Shown here: positions 12,065 through 21,901 of the stretch, one piece after another
Numbering within the stretch: position 1 is the first letter of the stretch
How the letters are laid out: each line of letters begins with the position of its first letter
NCBI GenBank assembly: GCA_964019135.1
Contig: OZ025255.1
Coordinates: forward strand, 20,313,708-20,377,707
Direction: 5' to 3'
Origin: Arenicola marina
Lineage: Eukaryota > Annelida > Polychaeta > Arenicolidae
DNA length: 64,000 nucleotides
Made by a program: the position numbers and the translations under genes
Notes under the pieces: model-generated
Databases searched by the model: none
Told to the model about the DNA's origin: nothing
The model's input: only the letters and a program-made list of their open reading frames with translations

Positions 12065-12240
12065 CTCTAGGGAAACTCTAAGGAAATTTTATAGAAACTC
12101 TATGGAAATTCTATGGAAACTATGAAAACTATGGAAACTCTATGGAAATTCTATGGAAACTCTATGGAACTCTATGGAAATTCTATGGAAACTGTATGGA
12201 ACTCTATGGAAATTCTATGGAAATTCTATGAAACCTCTAT
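12065..12240. repeat. 11-bp tandem repeat in the right arm of the inverted-repeat element
   Basis: About 15 units alternating ctatggaaatt and ctatggaaact, with some lost bases. Its complement is present more sparsely in the left arm (11345-11405), so the repeat is subterminal to the element. It shows local tandem expansion on one side only. Confidence 0.88.
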
Positions 12241-12561
12241 GGAAATTCTATAAAAATGCCATGGCAAGTCTATGGAAAAACGTTTAGAATTTTCAAAGAA
12301 AAATCGATAGAATTCTTTAGAATTTTTGTCATAGAATTTCTATATGATATTTTCGTACGGGTGATGTCAGTCGCGCGCGGTTCACTGTGACGTATTGCGC
12401 CATCTGGCGAATGGGAAAACGCTCTGGGGGGAGTCATTATTTTCACAAACTTGACTTACGTCAAAAGTCATAAGAAACTTATAAACAGCATTTGATATCT
12501 TCACAGTGATTTTAACCACAAAGAACCAAAGTTTTGAACATTTTAATGCCTTTCCTTCGAA

Positions 12562-13098
12562 ATGATATGGAAAAATCGCATGACTCTGTATGTCGACATT
12601 GTCGTCTGCTTGTCGTCTGGCTCTCTGGTTTGGTCAAAACATGAATATGTCTCAATTGAAAAGTATCTTGCCCAAGCGTGTAATTGTGCTGTCAATACCG
12701 GTATGCATGAACCCTGGTCCGCAGCCTGTGGTAATGATATGTTTGTCGCATGTAATTTGCTAAATATCAGCAGACATATATCTGGAACTTCTACAAAACG
12801 AAAACTACGTCACTCGAGCAAAATATAGATATGCTTGTTCTATCAGCAGATAACGCTAAAACGTGGAAATGTTCTATAATTTGATAATGACCTAGATGTT
12901 GTTGAATCCGCGGACGGTATGAAAAATATTCCAATGGAGAAAGTCGAGATTCATATTCGACGGCTGTTACACCAAGATACTGATGTCACGCTGTATGTAC
13001 TTTGGTCTGATGGCCTCCTTACAAAACAACGCTCGCGAAAAATATCTGTGTTCTCTGGTCACAGGGTGCTAAAGTTTAAAAATCTACTTTTAATTTAG
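12562..13098 (+). pseudogene. Coding-like remnant, unrecognised
   Basis: An 88-codon frame (12562-12828) and a 59-codon ATG frame (12919-13098) lie in the same phase, 90 bp apart. Between them that frame has stops at 12826 and about 12877, while another frame of the gap is open. Composition is unbiased and protein-like, with pieces such as HIRRLLHQDTDVTLYVLW and YVLWSDGLLTKQRSRK. No family is recognised with confidence. Upstream DNA (12397-12410) has a CTCF-like core. This could be a decayed host gene, two exons with a short intron, or chance. Confidence 0.25.
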
Positions 13099-13984
13099 AA
13101 GAAAAAATAACTGTTCATGGAAAGTGAGTTAATGGTTTTGTCCATACATGTACGTATTTTTATGTACCTATGGCTTAAAACGGAAAATAGTAGATTAAAG
13201 CGAGACAGCGAGGCAACAAAAAAACAAGAGCCGAAATCAGCCGGAGGCTGAGGCTTACTGACAGAAGCGATTTTGTTACAGACGATCAGGGGAATTCATT
13301 TGCTAAATTATAATCCTATTTGGTCTAAATAGGGCGTGCAGCGGTCAATGTATCTTAAAATAGCTCATACAAACGGGCATTTCATCCTACATTCGCACCT
13401 ACAAGCGGCAATAGTGAGGGAACCGAAAGTGCCTGGGGTTCATTTCCCCATTCTCTCCTCATTGGCGACCGAGCCAGGGGGGTCCCCTTTGTGCGGCGCC
13501 ATGGTTCCCAGGGTAAGGGCATTACGTCAATTGTAAACACAGGTATGTTCATATATAGTTTAGCCCTACTAAGTACCGTAACAATCGCGGTTCTAACTTG
13601 CTTTCCTGATTTTTGACGATTTTTGGTAAGTACTAAAAGTGAGAGGCTGGTGATTTTGAATTTTTGATATGCAATGGTGCATATGGCTTTCTATAGTGCC
13701 TAATTACCGCGGAGTAATGCTATATAGCCTCAGATAGTTCCGTTTTCATTGCCTAATTACCTAATGACGGGTTCGTTTAGAGCGCGGTTTGAAGCATTAA
13801 CACTTGCTACCACACGTCGAAGTATCGTCGTGAACATGTTTCGTTGGGGTTTGAGTCGATATAAAGATTGAGGCGGAAGCGTGTTGTGATGCGGTAGACC
13901 TTATGGAAGGCCGATATCAGGATATTGTGGGGAAAACTACATTTTGAAAGCTATACTTTTACGAATATTGTCAACGCCCGAAAC

Positions 13985-14150
13985 TGCGCGACCCGGCCTT
14001 TGGACATGAATCACATGCGACACGCCACCGTTAACGCTGTCTGGCTGGCTCAGTGGGTATAGCGTTGGACTTCGGATCCAAAGGTCACGCGTTCGATCCC
14101 GCCTGGGAGCATGCCATTTTTTGTTTTTTTTCGTTTTTCTGATCAAAATT
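13985..14150 (+). mobile_element. tRNA-derived SINE-like element with a T-rich tail
   Basis: A tRNA-like head contains a D-arm-like tggctcagtgggtatagcg. It has a perfect 5-bp anticodon stem (ttgga/tccaa) around a loop CTTCGGA, which would give anticodon TCG (Arg). A B-box-like gcgttcgatcccgcc follows. The T stem and acceptor stem do not pair properly, so this is not a functional tRNA. A T-rich tail (ttttttgttttttttcg) follows at 14115. I read it as a tRNA-Arg-related SINE or tRNA pseudogene. Confidence 0.65.
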
Positions 14151-14204
14151 GAAATCAAAACAATGATTCGGCTTCAGGGCGTCATTTTATTAAGCACTGT
14201 GGCT

Positions 14205-14355
14205 CTAGGTTAACATCTTTAACCAAAGGACAAATCCTGGTACTATTTGACGAAGGGATATGTGAAGTACGCGACAACACATTTGTCCCAGCATAAGAGC
14301 GAGCACGATGAACGGCTTTAAACATGGGAAGTCCCATAGAGAAATGCCGTCGTGG
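14205..14355 (+). repeat. Dispersed repeat, copy 1
   Basis: About 80% identical by eye to 16445-16580. Shared strings include aaatcctggta, gcgacaa.acat and the exact block catgggaagtcccatag, which itself contains the palindrome gggaagtccc-like core. No coding content. Element class is unknown. Confidence 0.7.
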
Positions 14356-14429
14356 TAGTAGGCCTTATGTATGTTATGTATGTTATGTATGTATATTATT
14401 TGCTTATTGTAGCCGCCTCACCGTATGGA

Positions 14430-15120
14430 CACTAGTGGATCTCAAAGAACAAATCTGGATTTCAGGGGTCAAATCTGGATCTCAGAGGTCAAATCTGGAT
14501 CTGAGGGGTCAAATTGGTGTATCAGGGGTCAATTAGTGCCTTCAGTTGACAATTTGGGTCAAATAGAGGTTTTAGCGGGCAAAATGGAGTTTTAGTGAGT
14601 AAATTTGGCTAAGTAGGCCATTACACATACAATTTGGCCCAAATAGAGCTTTTAAGGTATAATTTGAGGTAAATAGAGCTTTCGGCGGGCCAAATATAGC
14701 CTTCAGATGGCAATTCAGCATAGCTGGCGGCTTGGGAGAACCACTTATGCCCAATATGGCTTTCTGTTGACAAAATAGAGCTTTCTGTTGACGAAATAGA
14801 GCTTTCTGTGAACAAAATAGAGCTTTCTGTTGGCAAAATGGAGCTTTTGTTCGCAAAATAGAACTTTCGTTTGGCAATTTGGGCTAAATAGCAAGTATAA
14901 CAGGAAATTTGAGGTACACTGGGCATCTAAGGGGCAATTTGGGTTAAACAGCGCGTATAACGGGCAATTTATGCTAAATAGCGAATATACCCGGCCATTT
15001 GAGCTGAACAGCGCATATACGGGGCAATTTTGGATAAACAGCGCCTATACGGGGGACAATTTGGGCTAAACAGAGCGTATAACGGGACATTTGAGCCAAA
15101 TAGCGCATTCATCCGACAAC
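14430..15120. repeat. Degenerate ~30-bp tandem repeat
   Basis: Poorly conserved units around gggcaatttgggctaaa with spacer variants; early units use ggtcaaatctggatctgag, central ones acaaaatagagctttctgtt, and late ones cagcgcgtataacggg. Unit length wavers around 28-31 bp. The high divergence marks it as the oldest-looking array in the window. Confidence 0.8.
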
Positions 15121-16444
15121 GTGCGCACCGCAGGCTCTATTTTGAGCAATGTGCAATGCGCAATTAACAGATATTAACGGAATTACAGGTAAAACCGTCG
15201 ATTGTGCCTGTGACGTGACGATCACGTCATGTGACGCATCTTCCGGCCGCCAATTTAATGCCATATTAGAGTTTAAGTGAACATGAACATTTGTTCTCAA
15301 GAGCGATTGCTCGACTCATTATGAATGGCGCTACGAATTTTATTTTTATCTAATAATACGTCATCGTGACGAGACATGACGTCATTTGACGTTCGCAAAA
15401 ATGCTCAAGATGGCTTCTATGTCTTTAATATACCTACTTATCAACTCGGGTTATGACAGCTATTGCCAAAGTGGCTGAAAATAAAGCAAACCCAACATTT
15501 CTTAGGAGCACGTTAGCTATGACGTCATTTTTGACGCACACGTTTCGGTACCGCAAAAAAAATTACGCATCGCAGCAGTTGTCTCTTGATATAAGGTACA
15601 GCCTCAAATCAACCGGTAGTCGCTTCGAGGTATAATAGTCGAGTAATGGAGGTTATAAAATTATGACGTCATCACGTCATGGTGACGTCATGGCATGACG
15701 CACGGCAACGTCCAAACATCTAGACACAAACATGTGTGCCCTCAATCCCAAACGTTGATTAGAACGGCGGTAGGACTGTTAGTTCTTCAGACATAGCTTC
15801 ACCTAATTACCGAAAATTGCTATTCTTCATCATTGCGGATAAATGAAAAACGAGCAGACGAAGAAAGGACTCTGCAGCTAAGATGTAAAGGATAATAATG
15901 CTTTACTGCCAATAGCAATCTGGAGACATATCTTCCCTACCATTATACGCAACGATCGAAGGTCTAGCTAGTTTTTCCGATTTTTGACGAATTTTCTAAA
16001 TTAGAGGGAATCCGTATACCTTATCATTGGAAAAATGTCCGGTTGCCATGGAAACGAAACTGAGACACGCGTTTGCCGTCAGTCTACACTGGGACTCTTG
16101 TACTCGTCCACATCTCTCACCATGGTAAAGCAAAGTGAGATCGATCAAACGAAAGTATGTCAAATTGAATGAAATTATATTTTCCCCATAGGGTTCCATG
16201 TTAAACGTTTTCGACTCTATAACGAACAGTTAGTATGTTATGTCACCATGTTTACCGTTGGTGGCTCATCTCAGTTCGGTCCATCCACAACTGCAAGCAT
16301 TGAATGATAACTGGCATAGGTCGCTCGTGGGAGCCCTTGCCAGCGCTAAAAATCCCTATCTTTTACCATTGGCCAAATTTAAAAAAATTCCTCTGACGTC
16401 ATTTCTTATTCAAATACCATATGGTATCTATTGTTTCTACTAGG

Positions 16445-16580
16445 TACCATATTGAATCAAAGAAAAAATCCTGGTAGTGTTTGACGCAGGCACTTGTGAA
16501 ATATGCGACAAAACATATTTTCCCAGCTTGAGAGTTGGAGGGCTTTAACATGGGAAGTCCCATAGACAACTTCCCGCCGC
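16445..16580 (+). repeat. Dispersed repeat, copy 2
   Basis: Homologous to 14205-14355, sharing aaatcctggta, ttgacg.ag and the exact block catgggaagtcccatag. The flanks diverge. The similarity spans about 130 bp, with small insertions in both copies. Confidence 0.7.
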
Positions 16581-16993
16581 TCTGGAACCGGAAGTAAGAT
16601 TGGAACGTATTGTTTTTACAAGGCCTCGCGCCGCGTTTGACAATTTTTTGTATGTACCGAAAGTGACGTCATCGTGGCGTCACGTGACGCACTGGAGAGA
16701 CCTAAGATTCTACAGAGGTTATTTCTATTCATATTTCTATGACATGTCAGAACGTTATAGCGATAACTTGGTTTTAAATGTGTCTAAAAGCCACAAAACT
16801 GACAGAGGTGATTTAGTGTGTTTTGCGAAAAACCTATTATCTCATTTTGCTCGAAAATGAGTATGACGCGTCAAAAAGTGAACAGTATACAAAAGATGCC
16901 TCTTGATGGGCAGCACATTTTGAAACTTACCTATCTCTCTATCTCTAAAATTAACGGAGATACGTTGTTAACTTTTTTTATAAAAAATCGCTG

Positions 16994-17012
16994 TGACCTT
17001 GACCTTTGACCT
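16994..17012. promoter_or_regulatory. Three TGACCT half-sites (nuclear-receptor-like)
   Basis: TGACCT occurs at 16994, 17000 and 17007. Read on the minus strand this is a perfect DR1 (AGGTCA A AGGTCA) followed immediately by a third half-site. DR1 is the classical target spacing for HNF4- and RXR-type receptors. There is no associated gene, and similar strings are common in invertebrate repeats, so function is doubtful. Confidence 0.3.
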
Positions 17013-17168
17013 ACATATGCCATTAACGAACTTGACCGAGCCATGTCACCAATCTACCTTTTGGTGAAGACCGATGACCGTAGCTATCGAATTACGACCT
17101 GTATCGCTCTGACAAGAAAAGCTAGCTGACAAACAAACAACAAATTTACAAGCCAAACTGAGTAGTAT

Positions 17169-17198
17169 ACTGACAGAAGTCTTTGGACTTCTGTCAGT
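17169..17198. other. Perfect 13-bp stem hairpin beside a minisatellite
   Basis: Left arm actgacagaagtc (17169-17181) pairs without mismatch with 17186-17198 across a 4-base loop (tttg). It lies about 90 bp before the 32-bp array begins, and its arm shares the ctgacag string with that array's core (gtgacaggg). Confidence 0.75.
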
Positions 17199-17289
17199 AC
17201 CAAACAGGGCAGAAAATTAACAAGACCGCAGCAGAAGTCACTGACAGCACTTGAATTTCTTTCTTGTGGCAAACCACAGCACGCCATAC

Positions 17290-19530
17290 TAGTGACAGGG
17301 CGACCCACGGCCGACTACAGCCAGTGACAGGGCGACCCACGGCCGACTACAACCAGTGACAGGGCGACCCACGGCCTACTACAGCCAGTGACAGGGCGAC
17401 CCACGGCCGACTACAGCCAGTGACAGGGCGACCCACAGCCGACTACAACCAGTGACAGGGCGACCCACGGCCGACTGCAGTGACAGGGCGCCCGACGGCC
17501 GACTAAAGCCAGTGACAGGGCGACCCACGGCCGACTACAGCCAGTGACAGGGCGACCCACGACTGACTACAGCCAGTGACAGGGCGACCCACGGCCGACT
17601 ACGGTGACAGGGCGACCCACGGCCGACTATAACCAGTGTCAGGGCGACCCACAGCCGACTACAGTGACAGGGCGACCCACGGCCGACTACAGCCAGTGAC
17701 AGGGCGACCCACAGCCGACTACAGCCAGTGACAGGGCGACCCACAGCCGACTACAACCAGTGACAGGGCGACCCACGGCCGACTGCAGTGACAGGGCGCC
17801 CAACGGCCGACTAAAGCCAGTGACAGGGCGACCCACGGCCGACTACAGCCAGTGACAGGGGGACCCACGACCGACTACAGCCAGTGACAGGGCGACCCAC
17901 GGCCGACTACAGTGACAGGGCGACCCACGGCCGACTACAGCCAGTGACAGGGCGACCCACAGCCGACTACAGCCAGTGACAGGGCGATCCACGGCCGACT
18001 ACAGCCAGTGACAGGGCGACCCACGGCCGACTACAGCCAGTGACAGGGCGACCCACGGCCGACTACAGCCAGTGACAGGGCGACCCACAGCCGACTACAG
18101 CCAGTGACAGGGCGATCCACGGCCGACTACAGCCAGTGACAGGGCGACCCACGGCCGACTACAGCCAGTGACAGGGCGACCCACGGCCGACTACAACCAG
18201 TGACAGGGCGACCCACGGCCGACTGCAGTGACAGGGCGACCCACGACCAACTACAGCCAGTGACAGGGCGACCCACGGCCGACTACAACCAGTGACAGGG
18301 CGACCCACGGCCGACTACAGTGACAGGGCGACCCACGGCCGACTACAGCCAGTGACAGGGCGACCCACAGCCGACTACAGCCAGTGACAGGGCGATCCAC
18401 GGCCGACTACAGCCAGCGACAGGGCGACTCACAGCCGACTACAGCCAGTGACAGGGCGACCCACGGCCGACTACAGCCAGTGACAGGGCGACCCACAGCC
18501 GACTACAGCCAGTGACAGGGCGATCCACGGCCGACTACAGCCAGTGACAGGGCGACCCACGGCCGACTACAGCCAGTGACAGGGCGACCCACGGCCGACT
18601 ACAACCAGTGACAGGGCGACCCACGGCCGACTGCAGTGACAGGGCGACCCACGACCGACTACAGCCAGTGACAGGGCGACCCCCGGCCGACTACAGCCAG
18701 TGACAGGGCGACCTACGGCCGACTACAGTGACAGGGCGACCCACGGCCGACTACAGTGACAGGGCGACCCACGGCCGACTACAACCAGTGACAGGGCGAC
18801 CCACGACCGACTACAACCCTGTGACAGGACGACCCACGACCGACTACAGCCAGTGACTGGGCGAGCCACGGTCGACTACAGTGACAAGGTGACTCACGGC
18901 CGACTACAGCCAGTGACAGGGCGACCCACGGCCGACTACAGTGACAGAGCAACCCACGACCGACTACAGTGGCAATGCGACCCACGGCCGACTACATTGA
19001 CAGGGCGACCCACGGCCGACTACAGCCAGTGACAGGGCGACCCAAGGCCGACTACAGTGACAGGGCGACCCACGGCCGACTACAGTGACAGGGCGACCCA
19101 CGGCCGACTACAGTGACAGAGCAACCCACGACCGACTACAGTGGCAATGCGACCCACGGCCGACTACATTGACAGGGCGACCCACGGGTCGACTACAACC
19201 AGTGACAGGGCGACCCAAGGCCGACTACAGTGACAGGGCGACCCACGGCCGACTACAACCAGTGACAGGGCGACCCAAGGCCGACTACAGTGACAGGGCG
19301 ACCCACGGCCGACTACAGTGACAGGGCGACCCACGGCCGACTACAGTGACAGGGCGACCCACGGCCGACTACAACCAGTGACAGGGCGACCAACGGCCGA
19401 CTACAGCCAGTGACAGGGCAACCCACGGCCGATTACAGCCCGTGACAGGGCGATCCACGGCCGACTACAACCAGTGACAGGGCGACCCACAGCCGACTAC
19501 AGTGACAGGGCGACCCACGGCCAGTGACAC
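17290..19530. repeat. 32/28-bp minisatellite with higher-order repeats
   Basis: About 72 units with core gtgacagggcgacccacggc. The 32-bp form carries an extra ccag that is missing in the 28-bp form. Variant units recur at long intervals. A gggcgccc variant followed by ctaaagcc is at 17487 and again 308 bp later, and the gactgcagtgacagggcgac junction at 18221 recurs 408 bp later. Blocks of about 10-13 units have therefore been duplicated as wholes. Confidence 0.96.
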
Positions 19531-19865
19531 CTACCGGACGCACATTGACGATGAGGATTGTCGCCCACGCAGCTGTGGGCACACCGTGGTGGGCCGCGCA
19601 CTGATTGGCCGGGCTTTCACCGCCTCACACAAATAAGGAAGCGCATGCTTCTACATTTAGTCGTGGTTACAAAAGGGCAAATCTTCGTATCGATAATGAC
19701 CGTCAGTTTTAGGTCCGATATTCGGGACAACACCATAATACTCTGGCATAGGCGTCGCGAGAGAGTGGGAAGCGCACTGAGCAGGGTGATCCTAGCCACT
19801 TTCCACCCATTACATACATGTTACGTTACAACAAGATTCGCTTGAAGCACACTGATTATATAGAA
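19531..19865. other. Short unique spacer between two minisatellites
   Basis: About 335 bp separates the 32/28-bp and 30-bp arrays. An ORF of 95 codons (19558-19845) has no recognisable features. No RNA gene or regulatory site is evident. Confidence 0.5.
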
Positions 19866-20191
19866 GAAGCTACAACACCCACTGACTAGATACAAGAAGC
19901 TTCAACACTCATTGACTACATACAAGTAGCTTCAACACCCACTGACTACATACAAGAAGCTACAACACGCATTGATTACATACCAGAAGCTACAACACCT
20001 ACTGACTACATACAAGAAGCTACAACTCCCACTGACTACATACAAGAAGTTACAACACCCACTGACTACATACAAGAAGCTACAACACCCACTGGCTACA
20101 TACGAGAAACTACAACACCCACTGACTATATACAAGAAGCTACAACACCCACTGACTATATACGAGAAGCTACAACACCCAGTGACTACAC
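19866..20191. repeat. 30-bp minisatellite
   Basis: About eleven units of 30 bp with core actacatacaagaagctac, well conserved in the centre. It ends about 1 kb upstream of the receptor exon, against a C-run (20200-20218). The 30-bp unit keeps frames open on both strands. Confidence 0.94.
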
Positions 20192-21241
20192 ATTAACCCT
20201 CCACCCCCCCCCCCCCCCGCCAGCATCCCCCGCCAACGGTGGGAGAGACCGTGGGCCGCGACTTTCCCGCCAACTCCAGAGCGGATATCGTCTGCCCGGC
20301 CTTTCCAGCCTTCCCCGCGCCCGCCGCCCCGCCATGGTTCGCTCGGGAGCGGACAAACTTGCCATCTCCAGGCTTGACTCATCCGCAGGCGGGCAGAGCG
20401 AGCGAGCGAGCGAGCGGGGGTAGTTAGGTGGGAGGAGAGCACACCCCAGACTGCAAGCAAGGAGCCAACCGACAAGCAATGCTCGCTCTCTGTCTCTCTC
20501 CCTCCCTCTCGAGCGAGTTGTCTCTCTGTGCCACACCGCACACCTAGACGGCTCGGACAGGGAACCAATCAGACTGAGCCATCACGGCCACACATCTCAG
20601 CCCGAGAGTCTATGTGATACTTCAATCTATATCACGCTTCACGTTCACGATTCGTCTGTGTTTACCGTACATCGCAGCCGCAGGAATTCATCGATTGCAG
20701 AATAATTGCAGTGTTTTTGTGACTATTTGTCCCCCCCACCAATATGCACGTTACTTCTCAATGAATATGTGAACTATCGGTTGTTGAATTGCAAAGTTTT
20801 TGCGGAAAACTAATTCACTTCGCCATGGCATCTGTACAATGGGACGTATGTCATTTCACGGTGTGATATGACACGGTCGAGATTGGACAACGACCTGGGA
20901 TACACAGCTTGCGACTCACACTGATATTGGAAGCGATTGCTAAATCATGAACTAAATCATGGAACTATCCATTGGATGTTGTAGAACCCACCAAAACAAT
21001 CATGGTTTATTGACGGTCAATGTGAATGTATACAGTTAATTATTTTGGAGTTTAGTTTATTCTTGAAAATATCTTAATATCGTCTGTATACCCTTGTGCA
21101 TACACGCCCGAAGTTAATTTCTGTCTTGCTTAATATTAATTTCTCGGACTTTTCCCCGGGAAGTTTCCTCTGTGGTCCGGAGCTACCCGGATTTCGACGC
21201 AGATTTCGTTTCGGGATAGCTCAGCCCACGTACGAGCGACC
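20192..21241 (+). promoter_or_regulatory. Upstream region of the receptor gene (presumed 5' UTR and promoter)
   Basis: The first part (20200-20560) is GC- and CpG-rich, with a long C-run, an agcg tandem (20398-20416) and a ct-rich tract. The second part is AT-richer. No convincing TATA box or start site can be fixed. Open frames on the minus strand are shadows of the GC-rich segment. Assignment as promoter and 5' UTR rests only on position before the receptor ATG, and additional 5' exons are possible. Confidence 0.35.
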
Positions 21242-21901
21242 ATGGCCGGACTAAGGTTCGGCTCCCAGTTCCCTCCCGGAGAGGGTGACCAGACCCATTG
21301 GAGGGACGCCAACGCCACCTGGGGCGTTGCCATGGACACGAGCTTCCAGCCGGTGAACCCCGGCGACAAGGCTTTCCGACCGTACGCCGACGGCGGTTGG
21401 CTCCTGAACGACACACACGAGGACTCGAACCTGGACCACGCGACCATGGATCCGGGGATGGGGATGACGATGGCGCCGCCGCCGGTCTTCAACGATATAT
21501 CCATGATCAAGACGGTCGTGCTGAGCATGATGTTCCTGATCTCGCTCATCGGGAACACGGCCACGCTGGCCCAGATGTACAAGATGCGACGCCGGAAATC
21601 GACCATCAACACGCTCATCCTCCACCTGGCCATCGCTGATCTCATCGTCACCTTCTTCTGTAACGTCACCGACGCCGTGTGGGCCTCGACCATCCAGTGG
21701 TACGCCGGCAACTACATGTGCAAAATGGTCAAGTTCATCCAGGTCTTCGGATTATACCTCTCCACCTACATCATCGTCATCATCAGTCTGGACCGCTGCT
21801 ACGCCATCCTGGATCCCATGAGGCGCATCAAGGCCTCGCGCCGCGTCCGGATCATGGTGGCCACCGCCTGGATCTGCAGTGCCTTGTTCAGTCTGCCCCA
21901 G
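21242..21901 (+). CDS. First coding exon of a GnRH/corazonin/AKH-type receptor (GPCR, partial)
   Basis: Encodes 220 residues of a rhodopsin-class peptide receptor of the plasma membrane. The start has a full Kozak context (ACCATGG). The N-terminus of about 87 residues has N-glycosylation sites at N24 and N56. TM1 (about 88-112) has the GN pair (104-105). TM2 has LAIADL with D133. QWYAG (152-156) precedes the TM3 cysteine C160. The TM3 end is DRC (184-186), followed by DP in loop 2. TM4 ends SLPQ. QWYAG and the ISLDR block match human GNRHR closely. The exon stops in phase 0 at CAG before GTAGGT, the same site as human GNRHR exon 1 (Q174). TM5-TM7 are not visible in the window. Whether the ligand is a GnRH-, corazonin- or AKH-like peptide cannot be decided from this half. 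Coupling to Gq is family knowledge. Confidence 0.93.

Larger units (their letters stand above)
11258..12372. mobile_element. DNA element with long imperfect terminal inverted repeats
   Basis: The left end (about 11258-11410) and the right end (about 12245-12372) are reverse complements of each other at roughly 75-80% by eye. Matching blocks include gaaattctaaacgttttccc against its complement near 12275, and cagacatcat against its complement near 12366. The right side also has an 11-bp tandem repeat (ctatggaaatt/ctatggaaact, about 12065-12240). The interior of about 830 bp holds a reverse-oriented SINE (11881-12056) and a short exon-like stretch (11802-11861, minus strand). No transposase was seen. 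It looks like a non-autonomous foldback or MITE-type element, with no convincing target duplication. Confidence 0.6.
13099..14429. other. Non-coding stretch with dispersed repeat pieces
   Basis: No gene recognised. It includes a SINE-like head (13985-14150) and a diverged dispersed repeat (14205-14355) that is also present near 16455-16580. It ends in a short tatgt microsatellite (14366-14396). A string near 13606 (cctgatttttgacgattttt) has a similar counterpart near 15975, again suggesting that this region and 15.8-16.6 kb share an ancestral repeat. Confidence 0.55.
15121..17289. other. Non-coding stretch rich in TGACGTCA palindromes
   Basis: No gene recognised. Perfect TGACGTCA octamers lie at 15377, 15530, 15664, 15683, 16394 and 16664, with many partial ones (for example acgtcatcgtgacg). 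An X-box-like GTTGCCATGGAAAC is at 16042-16055. Direct TGACCT repeats are at 16994-17012 and a perfect hairpin at 17169-17198. It includes copy 2 of a dispersed repeat (16445-16580). Confidence 0.6.

Noticed and set aside
13985-14110. Functional tRNA-Arg (TCG)
   Set aside because: The anticodon stem is good, but the T stem and acceptor stem do not pair; a T-rich SINE-like tail follows.
21136-21711. Minus-strand 191-codon frame opposite the receptor exon
   Set aside because: Shadow of the GC-rich receptor codons; the + strand has clear GPCR motifs.
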